From contig VXAA01004209.1 of assembly GCA_013399115.1 (NCBI GenBank), positions 254,254-318,253 on the forward strand: DNA of 64,000 bases. Direction: 5' to 3'. Positions 1 through 12,790 of the stretch are shown here, in pieces. Below the pieces are notes generated by a model that had not been told where the DNA came from, did no database searches, and worked only from the letters and a program-made list of their open reading frames with translations. Every line of letters starts with the position of its first letter. Position 1 is the first letter of the stretch. The DNA is from Anseranas semipalmata (lineage: Eukaryota > Chordata > Aves > Anseriformes > Anseranatidae). The translations under genes were made by a program, and so were the position numbers.

Positions 1-280
1 ATATATTTTAACCTGAAGGTCTGTCACCTAGATTCCTGGTATATTTGTTCTGGGCTAGCACTTGACTATAGTTTGAGGTCCACCAGCTTATTCTCTAAAA
101 TTTTACTCCTGAGAATGACCCTCGTGGCTAAGTGTTTTGGGTGCTACCGAGCATATCATGCCCGTTAGCATGCTGTGTGATCAAAGATGCATCAGGCTGC
201 CAAAGTACCCCTCTAAGTTTATCCTTCTTACTAATGTGATGTTACAAGGGAGGTAGAAACTTTTTTTTTATTTCCACTTT

Positions 281-293
281 GTGTGTGTGTGTG
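281..293. repeat. (GT)n microsatellite
   Basis: About six and a half uninterrupted GT units follow a T-rich stretch. It is short and probably of low polymorphism. Confidence 0.9.
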
Positions 294-1096
294 ACTGCAG
301 ATATATCGTTTTTCTTTGTTACCTGTGGTCATGGGTGCAAACTGGAGGAATTAATGGTATTCATCCTGCAAACGAGGGGCTGAGCCCCAGACTAATGTAA
401 GCAAGCAGAGCCTCAGGAGCTCCTGGGAAGAAGTCACTTCTCTCCAGAGGAGAGAGGAAGAAGGGAAGCCAACCCATCTCGAGTCATGCACCTGTGCTTA
501 TCGTACAGCCAAACCTGGCACCGTTCTTCCAGGTGGTAGCATTTGTTAGGTATCACATTTAAATAGAGCGGATATTTCGTTAAGGAACATGCTACAGTTG
601 TTTCCATGTTCCTATGAGAAGATACATTTATAATAATTATTTACAATACCTAATTTGTCACGTGCTCAACTTCTTGAGCAGATTGGTAATGAGGTGTCCT
701 AGAGTTATCTATGAATAATAATATCTATGAATTAAGAGCTATATCAAGAACACAAAACAATTGTACTCTTTTTCAAAAGAAAAATTATGGTTACTCATTT
801 TCAGTTTGCTGAAATAACCTTAACAATCAATTTTGGTACATTACAATGGGATGACATACTTGAGCATTTTTGCCTGAAGCAGTGATCTATTTTTTTTTTT
901 CTTCTCTATCTAATCTACTTCATCAAAACAACGTGGTGCAGGTAAAGTGGAATTTTACTTGAGGTTCGTGGCTACATTTTTCTGTAAATAATAATAACAA
1001 TAATAAAATGCATAGCTCTGTCCACATGAACTGTTCCAGTTCAGGGGAAAAACAAGAAAACAACAAAACCCCCAGATATACGTGCCTATTGACTAC

Positions 1097-1128
1097 TTTA
1101 TTTAAAATACTATTTTATTTAAAATACT
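1097..1128. repeat. Tandem duplication of a 15-16 bp AT-rich unit
   Basis: TTTATTTAAAATACT at 1097-1111 is repeated as TTTTATTTAAAATACT at 1113-1128, with a single A between the copies. This looks like a replication-slippage duplication. Confidence 0.9.
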
Positions 1129-2325
1129 GATGAAGATCTAGCCCATGCTTGTGGGAATTTGTGTTCTTGTCAGATACTTTCTAAGTTCTGAAGAACATCA
1201 TCTTTGAGAGTCTATTTTTGTTTTCTGGAAGAGCAATGTCTGCCACTATAGTTTGAAGGTTAAGGCAGAAATATTTTATTAAAATCCAATTATGAAGTGC
1301 ACGAATACTGAAAACACAGCAGAAGACATATTTTTAAGCAATTTTAAAAGACAATACCAGCTAGCTGGTTATGACCCTAGTTTTTCATTTCTGTATTTGG
1401 AGCAGTGTTTCAGCTTTACATCCAGATGATTTGTTAGTTCTGCTGTAGCAAATAATTCAAAAGAACCTTTGTTGTACAGTCAGCAATGTCACACATCTCT
1501 CACCTCCCCTAAGAGATGGGAGCAGGTTCGGACCCTGTTTGCAGTGCTGGAAGTTCACTGAAGCTTATGGAAGCGCTCTGTAACATCTTGGCTTTTTTGT
1601 TTTCTAACACAATTTTCAGCTTCTTAGCTTAGTTTAAAATTGTTTTAAAAATTATTAGTAATTGATGTGTTGATTCTGGAAGTGCACAGAAGGGACAGGA
1701 TAGTCAGAGAGGCACAGAAGTGCTGGTACCTCAGAAGCAAGCATGGATCCCATCTTGAAAACCCTCTTTGGGCTGAGGCTTGGACTCGTGTGTAGGTCAA
1801 ATGCACTGACACCTTGAACAGGCAAGGTGAGATGTGTCTCTGTTGGAATGACAGTGAGGAATTGGAGGAGAGCTCGTGTCTGCACAGCAGGGAACCTATG
1901 GGGAGCCATAAAAACATCAGGGCTAGAAGAAATTTTCCTACCAGATGGGATATGAAGGGATGTGCCATGACCGTTCTTAGTGATGCAGCTTTAGCAATGA
2001 AGTTAAGTCTTGGTCTGCTTGGTCACTTTCTATCATGCCTCAAAGGTTGTTTGTCCCTGTTTATGTTTAGGGAACTTCTGTGCGTCTCAGGGGATTATGA
2101 GCTGGCTGCCTCCTAATGTTTGCTTGTGAGGCTGATGCCCTTGGTGAGGCGAGAATGCAACAGGGTGCACTGGGGTCATGGGGAGTCTTGTGTCTTTAGT
2201 TTGGATTTGCGAGGATCTGGTAAAAACCTTTTTGGTTCTCTTTTACTATTGGTATTAGTCACACTAATGGGCCTTATTCTTTGTGTTTGGTGTCATTCAT
2301 GCAACGTGAAACATGGAAATCATGC

Positions 2326-2373
2326 TTTTTTTTTTTTTNAAAATGGAAATATTTTTTTTTTTTTTTTTTTTTT
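2326..2373. repeat. Duplicated poly-T tract with one ambiguous base
   Basis: A 13-base T run (2326-2338) is followed by an N at 2339, and a second run of 22 T lies at 2352-2373. Each run is preceded within a few bases by ATGGAAAT, so the unit (ATGGAAAT plus T-run) appears twice. The N is probably a base-calling failure in the homopolymer rather than biology. Confidence 0.85.
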
Positions 2374-2639
2374 ATCTATTTCTTTCTTTCACTTGCCTCG
2401 GGTGGTGTTCTGGCTTCCTGAGGTCTCTAATGCCTCCTTCCTAGGTGCCCCATGGTAAGCTTTCAGTTCAGGACTTGCCTTTGAAATGGTCATGCAGTAT
2501 TAGTCCTGATGGTTATTTGGGAGATGAAAAGTGTTGGTCAACTGGACCTCAAACTAATTTGAATTCTTTTCCCACATACTGTTCGGCCCTTAAATTTTAT
2601 TTATTTTTTTAATGAAAGGTGCATGTGGTTATTTTTGGA

Positions 2640-2667
2640 ATTTAATAAGAAGCATTTAATAAGAAGC
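2640..2667. repeat. Perfect 14 bp tandem duplication
   Basis: ATTTAATAAGAAGC occurs twice head to tail with no mismatch at 2640-2653 and 2654-2667. Confidence 0.92.
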
Positions 2668-2875
2668 AGCATGTCTGTGTTCATTGGTGAAGAATACTCA
2701 CAAAGTCTGTGACATACCACAGTTAACTTGTTCTCTTAATACAGTCAGTGATACTGGTTTTTGCTCTTGCTTCACACATGGTGATCTTTCAGCTTGTTCT
2801 ATTTCTGTCCAAGTAATGTTGTCTCCATTCTAGCCCAGTGAAGGGTATTCATAGCTTTCAGACCTAGTTGTCATC

Positions 2876-2928
2876 ATGCCCAGACTGCTTACAGAACCAG
2901 ACAGTGTACGCCAGGACCTGGAGCTGAG
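2876..2928 (+). CDS. Candidate upstream exon with ATG, 17 codons (exon 2834-2928)
   Basis: A pyrimidine-rich tract ending in CATTCTAG precedes base 2834, and CTGAG/GTAGGA forms a good donor after 2928. Inside lies an ATG at 2876 with A at -3 and an in-frame stop (TAG at 2852) upstream, so this would be a first coding exon or a short upstream ORF. It reads M-P-R-L-L-T-E-P-D-S-V-R-Q-D-L-E-L and leaves two bases (AG, phase 2). Joined to the acceptor at 30699/30700 it terminates immediately (an upstream ORF of 18 codons). Joined to a weak GAG acceptor before 30813 it would read in frame as Arg-Phe-Asn into the PH protein. I do not recognise the peptide. The splice-site pair could be fortuitous; transcript data would decide. 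Confidence 0.3.
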
Positions 2929-4739
2929 GTAGGAGTTGCGTGTAACTTGCCCTGCTCTTCTCAGTAGAATTGTCTGCATCTGACAGTTGATGCAACCAAA
3001 CCAGTAAACAAAATTTAGATCTTGTAGTATCCGTAGGTAGCAAGTGTCTGTATAGGAGTGTAGGTCATGGACTGCAGTGGCTCAGGTAAATATAGTGTAA
3101 ATTATTTATATTATATAGTTGAAATGAACGCTGCTGTAGTCCATTGACCTAAATATGATCATATGTGAAGGGGATAGAAAGTGTAAGTATATAACAGAGA
3201 CAGACAGATAATACTTTGCTATGCCACACAAAAAAGAAACGCCTTAAAAGAATTATCAGGCAAGGAGGAGATAATTAAACCATCAAACACAGGGAATTTC
3301 ATGGCCATTGTGGGTAAACAACTCTGGCTGCTCCAGGCAAGGGACCAATTTAATTAAAAAAAAAAAAATAATAAAAAAAAATGTAATTTAGTCAACCCTT
3401 TTCTCAATGAAATATATTGGAAAACCATTAGTCTTTCTACAGACATTAACACTTTGCTCATAAGTGCAGCATAGGTTAGAAAGGGAACGTTCTGAACATT
3501 GTTTTGCGTTACTTTAAAAATGTATCAACAGTGTGTTACTGAAAACACACTTTATTTCTTTCTGCATCATAAAATATTTAGTTTAATTATCCTTTTCTAC
3601 ATAAGAAGAAAGCAGAGATCTATAGCAAGAACTGTTTTCTCTTTTTGATTCTGGAGGGAGCAGTCTTGTTTACTGGAAGATAAATAACTTATGATGTTTC
3701 TAGTAGTATTTACTATGTAGTCCACAGGTGAAAAACTACCTTTTTCTCAGTTGCTCTTGATGATATTGTTTTCTCAGTTCTACCAATGATTCTAATAGAA
3801 TACATTTTTTTTTCTTGTAGAAAAAAGCCTCATCTCATTTATGAATAATGGTAGATTTAATGAGATAGTGACTCTATTAGGAAAATATGCCTAGCTATTT
3901 AAAAATTAAGGGGAAAAAAACTCTCAAAACTCTTTTGTATTAATTTCTTTATCTAGTTACAACAGTCAATGGAGTGTTTTTGTTGTGGTTTTTTTTTTTT
4001 TTGGGGGGTGGGGCTAAGAGAAAAAAATAATAAGCAAATAGATAGTAAGCAAGCCAAGGTGCAGTTTGGAAAAGTATTTAAGAAAAAAGTGTGGGTCCAG
4101 AGTAAATATATTAAATAACTTTGCGATAGACAGAATAAAGAATATAAATTGACAGAGTAAAGAAGCAATACGTTATCTGTGCAGTGCTGGAGTAGGGGAT
4201 GAATTTAGACAATTGTGAAGCCAACAATTTTGAAGCTTAAAGAAGCTTACTTTATATTCCATGTGATTTGGAGTGAATGAATAATTGGGGAACCAGTTGT
4301 TTTTTGGAGGGAGAAAACAGATTCTTTTGATGATGTACAGTACACAAATCTGAGAATATTTTTTGCCATGTGCCCCCTCAGTTACTGTGTTGAGGGGGAC
4401 TTTTTCTCCCAAAGATGAAAGTGTTAAAAAATTAATGTTACTCCGTTTTTTCCACTAACACCTGTGGTATCCAGTTGCCTCAAAACTCTCCTGGGAATAG
4501 GAGCTTTACACAGCAGACAAGTTAACCTGGACAGCATTGGTAGGGTGGGATAATAGGATCAAGCCAGACATCCTCCTCCTGTAACTTGTTATTCAAAACA
4601 ATTAAGATTGAGGAATAAGAAGGAAGTGAATGAATGAGAGAATGAATTGGGAAACTTGCTGCTCGTGTGTTTTTAAATGCAGGGAAGGAGATCAGGGAGA
4701 AGAGGCAGGCGGGATTTTGATGCTCTGGATGCAGAGTAT

Positions 4740-5060
4740 AGTCTCAGTAGGTGTAATTCCAGGTCCAAGACTGTTTCACATTTTCAAAATATGCAAAGAA
4801 ATTCACAGATTATTAAAAACCTATTTTATGGGCTGGCCTCTGGCTAATGTCCGAGTGAGCTGGAGCAGTACATCATCTTGTGCAATCAACCAGTTTGCAC
4901 TGTGTCAGCCAGCTTATGATGGTGTGGATACTGTCTTGGCCTGCAAGCCTTGTCTTGTCAGTTATTGCACCATCCTGGCTGCAGCATTACCACTTGAACA
5001 TATTCATTAACACATGAGGAGTCTATGCAAATGGCAATGCCCAGATTGCCCAGGGAAGCT
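4740..5060. promoter_or_regulatory. Candidate conserved noncoding element
   Basis: The segment is compositionally even, lacks homopolymers, and contains the POU octamer ATGCAAAT at 5025-5032 and a TTCATTAA box near 5003. It partly overlaps a 126-codon plus-strand frame (4630-5010) that has no domain or splice signals I can recognise. The call rests on appearance only; an old unrecognised repeat is an alternative. Confidence 0.2.
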
Positions 5061-6742
5061 CAAGTAAAGATGAGTGTTGGTGCAAGTCTGCGAGGCTGGG
5101 CTGTAACTAGAGCTGCAAAATCTCAAACTTTAAAATAGCCATTAACCTAAATTCAAAATGAATTAATGTAATACTTTAAGCCTTCAGTTTGAAATAATAT
5201 TTCTACTTATACTTGGTTTGCTAAATTGTTACTGAATATGTGATATTTGCAAATAGTAGCGTTACTTTAAAAATTGCTGTTATTCTTACTGGTATATTTA
5301 GATGCATTAGTCACTGACTTTTACTATAGTTGGGGAGAAGCTTGAACTGAGCCATCCAGGCATTCATGTATAAATGAACGTGATTGAGGGCAGAAGGGCA
5401 GCAAGGGAGGAAACGCAGGGATGGCAGGGGTACCTGTGAAACCAAAAGGAAGAAATCAACATCCTCAAAAGAATCATCTGCTGCTGTGCTTATAGTAGAT
5501 TAACAGTATGTAACAAGTTTTCCGGTTTTGTCTAGTTGTACTACTACCTTGTGCCTCTGACATAATACTCTAAATGCTTTGAATTGGGCTGTGTGCAGGT
5601 ATGTATCTTTTGAGCTCAGTGGGGCAGTCATTCTTGATAATAGCTAGGTTCAGCTTTCAATTCATGTTATTACAAGAAAGTTATCTAATCCATTTTTTAT
5701 TTTTGCAAGTAATTTTACAATATTACTTTCAGCTGTGAATTTAGTGCTTAAAATGTGAATATTCTTAATGTTAAGAGTAATATTAAGGAACATTAATATT
5801 TAATTTAGTGTCATAAGAAATAGCGTACGATCATTTTTGCAGATGAGGTATGTAAGAAATCTCTCATAATTCCTTTGGAATTTTGGTGCTTATTGATTGC
5901 TCAGTGCTTAATGGGTAGAGCACAAAATCTTCCTTTGTATGTGTCTGCCAGAAGTTAGATTACAACGGAACTAAATAAACACTAAATAGTAATGAATTCA
6001 GATTAAGAGCCATATTTGTTGATTTTTAAATTCAGTTTTGTTTTTCAGGATTAAGGTAAAGTTCTCATCTGTGTCAGTGCTACACTGAACTCTGTGCTGG
6101 TCTGTCCCTGGCACTTGATATTTTGCAGCTCTGTTCCTCATTCACAGAACTGCTGAAGTACACGTAGGACGTGGTGTGACAGTCATCTCCTTAGATGTGT
6201 ATTCATAAGAATTTCACCCTGCAGGGCAGTTTGGTGGTCATAGTTGGTGACTTAACTGGAACAGAAGGTTCAGATCAGACCAAGAAATTGACCCTGATTA
6301 AGGTCTTCAATTTAAATCTTTATCCCTATCAAAAATAGAACAGGTTGGTGGTTTTCCGGCAAAGTCTGTTTTTGTTATTGTGCTGTTATTGTTTAAATAT
6401 CAGTGTTTAAAAAAGATTTTTAGGAAGATTTCTGGTTCCCTGCCCAAGGTGCAGGGGCTCTTCTGTTTGTGCTCTTAGCTTCTTACCAGTCCAGTTTGCT
6501 ATTCTTTAGCTTAGTTGTAACAGAGCATCATTAAGAATTATTTAATGATGTGGTTAGAACTATGTATTGCCATATACTGAAATCATATGTTCAGCTGTGC
6601 TCATTTGCATTTCTTCTCTTTGTCCTTTGTTTCTTTAAAAGTGGTACTTTTCTGTCTCAATGTTGTTCTTCACACTAAATACAGGAAGCTTAATTATTTT
6701 CCTTTGAACACAGAAGTATAGAGTTTCTGGCTGGAAAATGTC

Positions 6743-6763
6743 TTTTTTTTTTTTTTTTTTTTT
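6743..6763. repeat. Poly-T tract (21)
   Basis: This is an uninterrupted plus-strand T run. No retroelement body is recognisable beside it. Confidence 0.9.
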
Positions 6764-7609
6764 AAGTGGAATAAGTAAAACCTTGTTTTAGATACAGCCT
6801 TGTAGATAATTTCTGCCTTCATATGGAAAAAAATACCATGTTTATCTGGGAAAGGTTTGGGAATAGAGTGGGTAGAGTGGCCTTTCTGGAGAAATCTTAT
6901 ATTGGGAATGGTGGAAATCTAGCTTTGTGGAAAGAAAGATTAGGTAGTACCTTAACGAGAGCCAGAGATAATTGAATTTACAGGTAAGTATGAAGGATCA
7001 GGATGAGAGTTTTTAGGAAGGATGAGAAAAATGGGCACTAATAGCTTGGAAAGCTGGAAGTGAAGTGATAGTGCCTTTGGTCCTTTTGTTGTCTTCATTG
7101 TTTTCTTCCTCAGTTTTTGAGGCTGTTTTTCTGACAAACCTTATTAATTCAGTGATGAGAAAAAGAAGCTGAAAATTTGAAGTGTAGTTGTGCGTGCTGT
7201 TTGAGGAAATAGAATGAAAAGTAACGAAGTTTGTATAACGAAGTTTATCTAAACTGTCTCATTATATGTCTTTGTCTCCTGTTTTTGGTGGCGATAGTAG
7301 GGCAGCTGCAAAAAAAAATTGATTGCAGAAATCTTTGGGCAGTTTGCGAGACCAGAAAAATGAGAAATGACAGGAATGCTGGGAGAACAATGGAAAAGAT
7401 GACATTTCTGTACTGCTCCTAGACTCTTTGATTTTCCTTATAACACTTAAGTGCTGCTTACTTCAGGGCATGGCAGATAGCTGCTGACTTTTTTTTTTAT
7501 TATTTCCTTTTAAAAACAAAAAGTCCAAACATGACCAACCAAAAAACCTCCCTCAATTGCATCCAAAAGTAGTCTTTCATTTTCAAATTACGTTCCTATG
7601 CCTGTGTAG

Positions 7610-7930
7610 ATGTGACATTCAAATAAATGTAAAATTAAACATTATAAAAATGTTTGTAAATAGAATGCAATTTATTTAGTCCACAAATAAATTGCCTGAT
7701 GACTATCAAAAACCTTGTGCTAGCCATAATCAAAATGCTATTTACAAAAAAAAATCCAGTCGCCTGTTTCCATTTGAAGAGAATGGGAAGTGATTGTAAT
7801 TTTTTCGATCTACCACAGGAATAAGTAATCTTAATTAAGCAACCTTAATCTATGAAACTAAGACTGATTCGTTATCCTGCTGGAACAGGATGATTGATTA
7901 GAAGGCACTTGGACAGTAGTAATGTTTATC
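7610..7930. promoter_or_regulatory. Candidate conserved noncoding element (AT-rich, TAAT motifs)
   Basis: The stretch carries several homeodomain-like TAAT/ATTA cores, including TTAATTAAGC near 7832, and TGATTGATTAG near 7891, with irregular non-repetitive AT-rich text between them. Such clusters are typical of developmental enhancers, but AT-rich DNA produces them by chance. No expression or conservation evidence is available from the sequence alone. Confidence 0.18.
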
Positions 7931-8629
7931 GGTATATCATTTGTTAGATGGAGAGAGTGCTTTGTTCTTTTAACAGATGAGAATTGGATCATCAATAGGC
8001 ATCAGAAGACTTGCAAATGTATGCTGTAGACCGGCAAGAAAGAAATAAGACTAACAAATAAAAGTAGAAGTGGAGTGCTTTCAGGTTTTGTTCTCATATA
8101 GGTTTATAGAGCAACAAATCCAATGGCCGACTTTTTTTTTATTTTTAATTCTTATTCTTAAGTAAAGGTTGGTTGCCCTGTTTTTCCCCCACCCTAGTCT
8201 GTATCCACCTAGTCTGGATCCAGTAACCCAGTGTCAGGAGAAGGTGCTAACAAGTTCTCATTTGTATAGTTTTTCTTTTCTCTCTTCTTATCAGGGACAT
8301 AAAAAGAAAGACAGGGGAGCATGCAAAGCCTTTCCTGGTAGTATTGGGTTCCCTCATATGAACTAAGAGCGGTAAGAGTATCCTATAATCAGCTGATAGG
8401 AGGCAGTGTGGAATATGGTTCTGAGCTGGAATCTGCGTGTTTCTGCCAGCAGCCACAGGCGCTCTTCGCTCCCTGCACGTTCATTTCCAGCAAAGGAAGG
8501 GGGCAGAATTGGTTCCATGGAACTGAGTCCTCTGATGACAGAAAAAGAGGCAAATTATACTTTTCTGGGCCAATAGGCTAGGGCCCAAAACTTACTGTTG
8601 TGTTTTTTAATCACTTTGTACTGTGATTT

Positions 8630-8775
8630 TTGTTGTTTAGTTTTAATATGCAAATTAACAGTCAAATCTATTAATTGTTTTATCAGCATCCATGGAAATG
8701 AAATTAAATGGGAGAAAATGCAGCTGTCAGTGGGAGCTGTGCTCAGTTAATGACTGTAAAATCTGACCTCAAGCA
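8630..8775. promoter_or_regulatory. Candidate conserved noncoding element with POU octamer
   Basis: A perfect octamer ATGCAAAT at 8648-8655 is followed by ATTAAC, ATTAATTG, and CAGCTGTCAG (an E-box CAGCTG) within about 80 bp. The mix of octamer, homeodomain and E-box cores in a non-repetitive stretch is enhancer-like. This is inference from motif content only. Confidence 0.22.
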
Positions 8776-11700
8776 AGGACTCTTTCTATTTCCTTTCCTA
8801 TGGATAATAGATTTGATGGAAGCATTTTAGTGTGATAACATTTCAGAATTTTGACATATATTTAAATAGATATGGACTGCATGCTTGAATCTGTACTTAG
8901 CCTTTCACTTAACCTGAAGACTTACAAATGCAAACAAAATAAATGAACAAAGCATTCAGTAAAGTCATCTCTAGTGATGCCTGTCATGTGAGAAAAACAG
9001 CAAACCGACTGCCACAACTGTGGCAAACAGTATCCGACCTAGAGGAGACAACCTCAGCTGTGGCCAGGTACGTTGTGGTGTAACACGATTACTGTGAAAT
9101 AAGTATAAGGTGGTAAGCTATCCTTTCCGTGTTTTTGTATTTTAAATGTTCTGGTTTAGATGAATTAGGCAGCAATGAATACTGCTATGTCTTCTAGTGT
9201 ATCAAATGTCCTGGAACAGTTTTTCCCCATCTCTGTTGTATGGCAGCTGATGACACAGCTGTCTTGTGTGACAAGTCAGTCTGGCACTGCTGTAGCCAGA
9301 GCAGGGCTATTGAGAAACCTGAGAGATGTTTTGTCCTCGGGGCTCTTTTTCTGTTAACTAAGTAAATCTGAAGTACAGTACTGGATTTGGGGAATGTGGA
9401 AGATGGGGCTGTTATATTTCTCTCTCTGGGCTCAGTTGGGATTGTTCAAATTTATATTGGTTTTGTGCTGATGCCTCACGGTCTCTGTGCTGCTTGGATT
9501 AGTCAAACCATAATGTGCTTTGGGTAAATTGCTTCTCTTGTGCTCAGATTGGCTTCCAGCACGCCTCTCCTGGGCATAAAGGGGGTTGTAGGACCATTTT
9601 GTTGCCGAGAGGAGGGTTTGGTTTACTACTAGCCACGTTATGGCTTCTGTTAAGGATTAGCCCTTATACTGTCAATGTTTCATCTTTTATTTTGAGCTGT
9701 AGGTACCCAGGAGCCCTTTCTTTCCTGGCACAGTGGTGATTCCATGAAAGCTCTTAGACTGCTTGCATTGTATGTGTGTATTTTTGATCTCCTTACTGCT
9801 GAGAATACATAATACACAATTCAATGCACTCCCCAGACTTTGCTTCAGCAGTGGAAGAACGCTTAACTCACAATTTGAGTTTTAATTATTTCTTGAAACG
9901 TAAGTGAAATTGTAGCTCACCTCAGCATGAGGTACTCTACTGAGAATGTGAATTTAATTAAGAAATTTTCTCAAAGTTCACTTCAACTTTTTCTGTAAAC
10001 GGAAGCTTTTAATAAAATTTCTGACTGATTCTCCACAGTGGTTTTTATGTTCTCTATCAACAATACTTATGTAAGTTTTTCTCTGAAGAAAATTTCAGTG
10101 AATTGATCAGTCATTGCTTTCTGCTCCTTCATCCATTCAGCTCAATTTGATTTGTGTTGGTAACAGCAGTAGAATGTAAGGAGCAGGAAAATAAATTGCT
10201 GGTTCTGCATGTCTCCTGACCAGAAGTGTTTGTTAGTTAGTTATTCCATTCTTCTTTTCCTCCCAGTCAGGGCAGTCTGTACAGAAATGAATTTCCTCAA
10301 AGTGAGAGAATATACCATTTATAGTGCCATTTTCATCCATTTTCATTACTTTTTCTGTGGAAGGCACTAGTGTTCAGACTCATTTCTAATGTCTTTACAA
10401 CTCTAAGAAAACGAATACATCAAGCTGTCAAGCCTGTAATCTCTGTCTGAGAACTCTGTGATTCTTCTGAGGCCCAAAGTGTAGAACCAGAATTTTGTCC
10501 CTTTGAAAGGAAGTGGGTAAGCAGAGTTCTCTTGTTTAAAAATTCATTAAGTATATCGTCAACTTTTCTAATATCTACAAAATGTTTGCTCCACAAATAT
10601 ACTATGCATTGACTGATTAAATCCTACTTCAGTCTTCACGTTCAGGTGCCCCCTTGCCTTTTCCTAGTTAAACAAAATGTGTATGGTGAAGATCTGTGGT
10701 GTAAGAGAAACAAAAGTGGATTGAAATTGTACAGTCATTGCTTAGTCAAGTGATTGGTCACTGAAAAACAAAGCATTTGCAAGATCACTAGCACCCATCT
10801 ATCTGACTCCCAGGGCTTGTTTTATCTACCAAGGTGATGAGAAATATATAGAGAAACGAGAAGTACAGAGCCACCTTGTAAAGACTTCTGCTGGGGAGTG
10901 GAAAGCACGACAGGACAGCAACAGTCTATGGTTAGCCATGTCTAGTCTGTAATCAAACTCGGTGGGGCAGATTAGGCGTTCCCATAAAGGGAACATGACT
11001 GGGGAAGATTGACAAGAGAAAACAACACAGATACTGAAGCGACTGGGCTTAGATAATGAGTACTCCAACCGGACAGAGAAATTTGTTTTGTTTCTGAATG
11101 CTTTGCTTAAATTTTAGGCTAAGAAATAAAACAACGCTGTCCTCTAGACGTGGCACTAATTCCTTCCAGATTTTAGGAAATGGCATATTTGCATACATTT
11201 ATCTGCTTGATTATGTGTTTTTTATTTGCTTAATGGTGGTGATCAGCTATGCTATTACAAGAATTAATCCCATCAGGAGTGGTCTTTCAAGTATGGAGAA
11301 CCATAACCTTCAGGGATTATGATTCATCCATGTTTAAAAGAACCATTCAGGCGTTAAACCCAAGTTTTATTGCTGAACATCCTGAGATCCCTGGCTTAGT
11401 ACAGGGGAATATGAAACAGCAGGAGAAAGCAGACGATGAACTCTACTGTGTCTTGCCAAAGTGACTCGGGAAGTTACTGTATGGGTTTGTTGTATTGTGT
11501 TGGGAGTGTTGGGCAGCAGAAGCAAATGATGTTCTGGCTCTTCAGCTGTCACTGGTCTCAGCCAGGTGTTCTAGTTTGTGTTGATACCAGAGCTCATTTG
11601 TATTGAATTGCAGGTGTTGAGGATCAGCATATCTTGATTTCTGCCCCCGCCTTGCTGTGGGGGTGTCATCTTCTGGAAGTAGGGAGGAGGGCTGGTGCTT

Positions 11701-12790
11701 CTCACTGTTAGTTGGAGGGAGGGACAGAGTAAGCATGCATTGCGTGCTCAGCAGAAAATAAGTTGTAGGGAAGAGGAGAAAAAGAAGGAGATCAACTCAA
11801 CACTGGTTTCTTAAAGTCAGTGTCTTGGCATGCTGGGTTCAGGTAAGGTAGTTGGGTGTAATTGCTTTTCCTTTAAAAGTAATTCTTGCCTGTTATGTAG
11901 TAAGTCGCACTACTGTTCTCCTTGCTTCTCTTCTCAAGCTGGTCCTGACGCATAAAAGGGAAGCTTTGAGAGGTATCTAAAAGCCATTTGGCCTTATGGA
12001 GTAACCATAATTGGAATATAGGCTTTATATTATGTAGCAGCCTAAAGAGGACTATGGCAAATAGGTGCTGTCAGTATCAGTGAGGTCTCCTATAGAGTGA
12101 GAAATCTGCTGATTTAGTTTAAGATAACTCTAAAAAGACTGTTAATAGTGTTAATGTTCATTCTTTATCAATACAAATCCTGTGAAAATAACTGTAGGTG
12201 TCCATTACAACAGCTTGTTAGATTTATTTGGTACATGTTTATGGTCTCACAATGCCTAGTAGCTTTGTGTCTCCTCTGTGCCATTTTTTCCCCCTCTTTC
12301 TTACTCCTCACAAATCAAAAAGCCCAATAACAATAAACCCCACAACATAGGGGTTTTGGCCCTGTCCGTATCTACAGAGCTATGGGAAGGAGAGCATAGT
12401 TTGGAGGTTCTCACTTGAATCAGATTTTCTGAAATAAAGGGTTTTTAAAGCCTTTTAAGGCAGATTCCATGTACTTCTGACCACTGCCTTCTTAGCTGTA
12501 ATTTATAGTAGAGCAGACCACAATCTGATAAGCTAACATCACTATAGGAATGTCATCTATACAGGAGTGAAACCATTCCATCTCAGAGTTTTGTCATTGT
12601 AGCAGTAAGTGAAAATTATTATTTACGATTACAGCAAAGGAGAACAAGTATGCATTGGGGCACTCGCGTTTATTTACCCTTCGTGTTGTAACCAGGTGAG
12701 GGTAATGCGAAGAGTCATTTGTTCACAAAGCTGTTTTTGCTGTGCTGCTCTTACATAGTGCCTCAAAGCTTCTTGTTCTGTTTTTGCCTT

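Larger units (their letters stand above)
1..2833. other. AT-rich noncoding stretch, left edge
   Basis: I see no exon with convincing splice sites or recognisable protein here. The segment contains a short GT microsatellite (281-293), a 15-16 bp tandem duplication (1097-1128), a 14 bp tandem duplication (2640-2667) and two poly-T runs around an ambiguous base (2326-2373). The open frames at 1645-1968 (minus), 1814-2116 (plus) and 2120-2458 (plus) resemble no family I know, and the last one runs through the poly-T tracts. It is most simply read as intergenic or intronic DNA upstream of the candidate exon at 2834. Confidence 0.6.

Noticed and set aside
2120..2458. 112-codon plus-strand frame
   Set aside because: It runs through two T runs and an N, giving poly-Phe; no domain or splice support.
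4630..5010. 126-codon plus-strand frame as a gene
   Set aside because: It has no family resemblance, no splice or promoter context and a low-quality start; retained only as a possible noncoding element.
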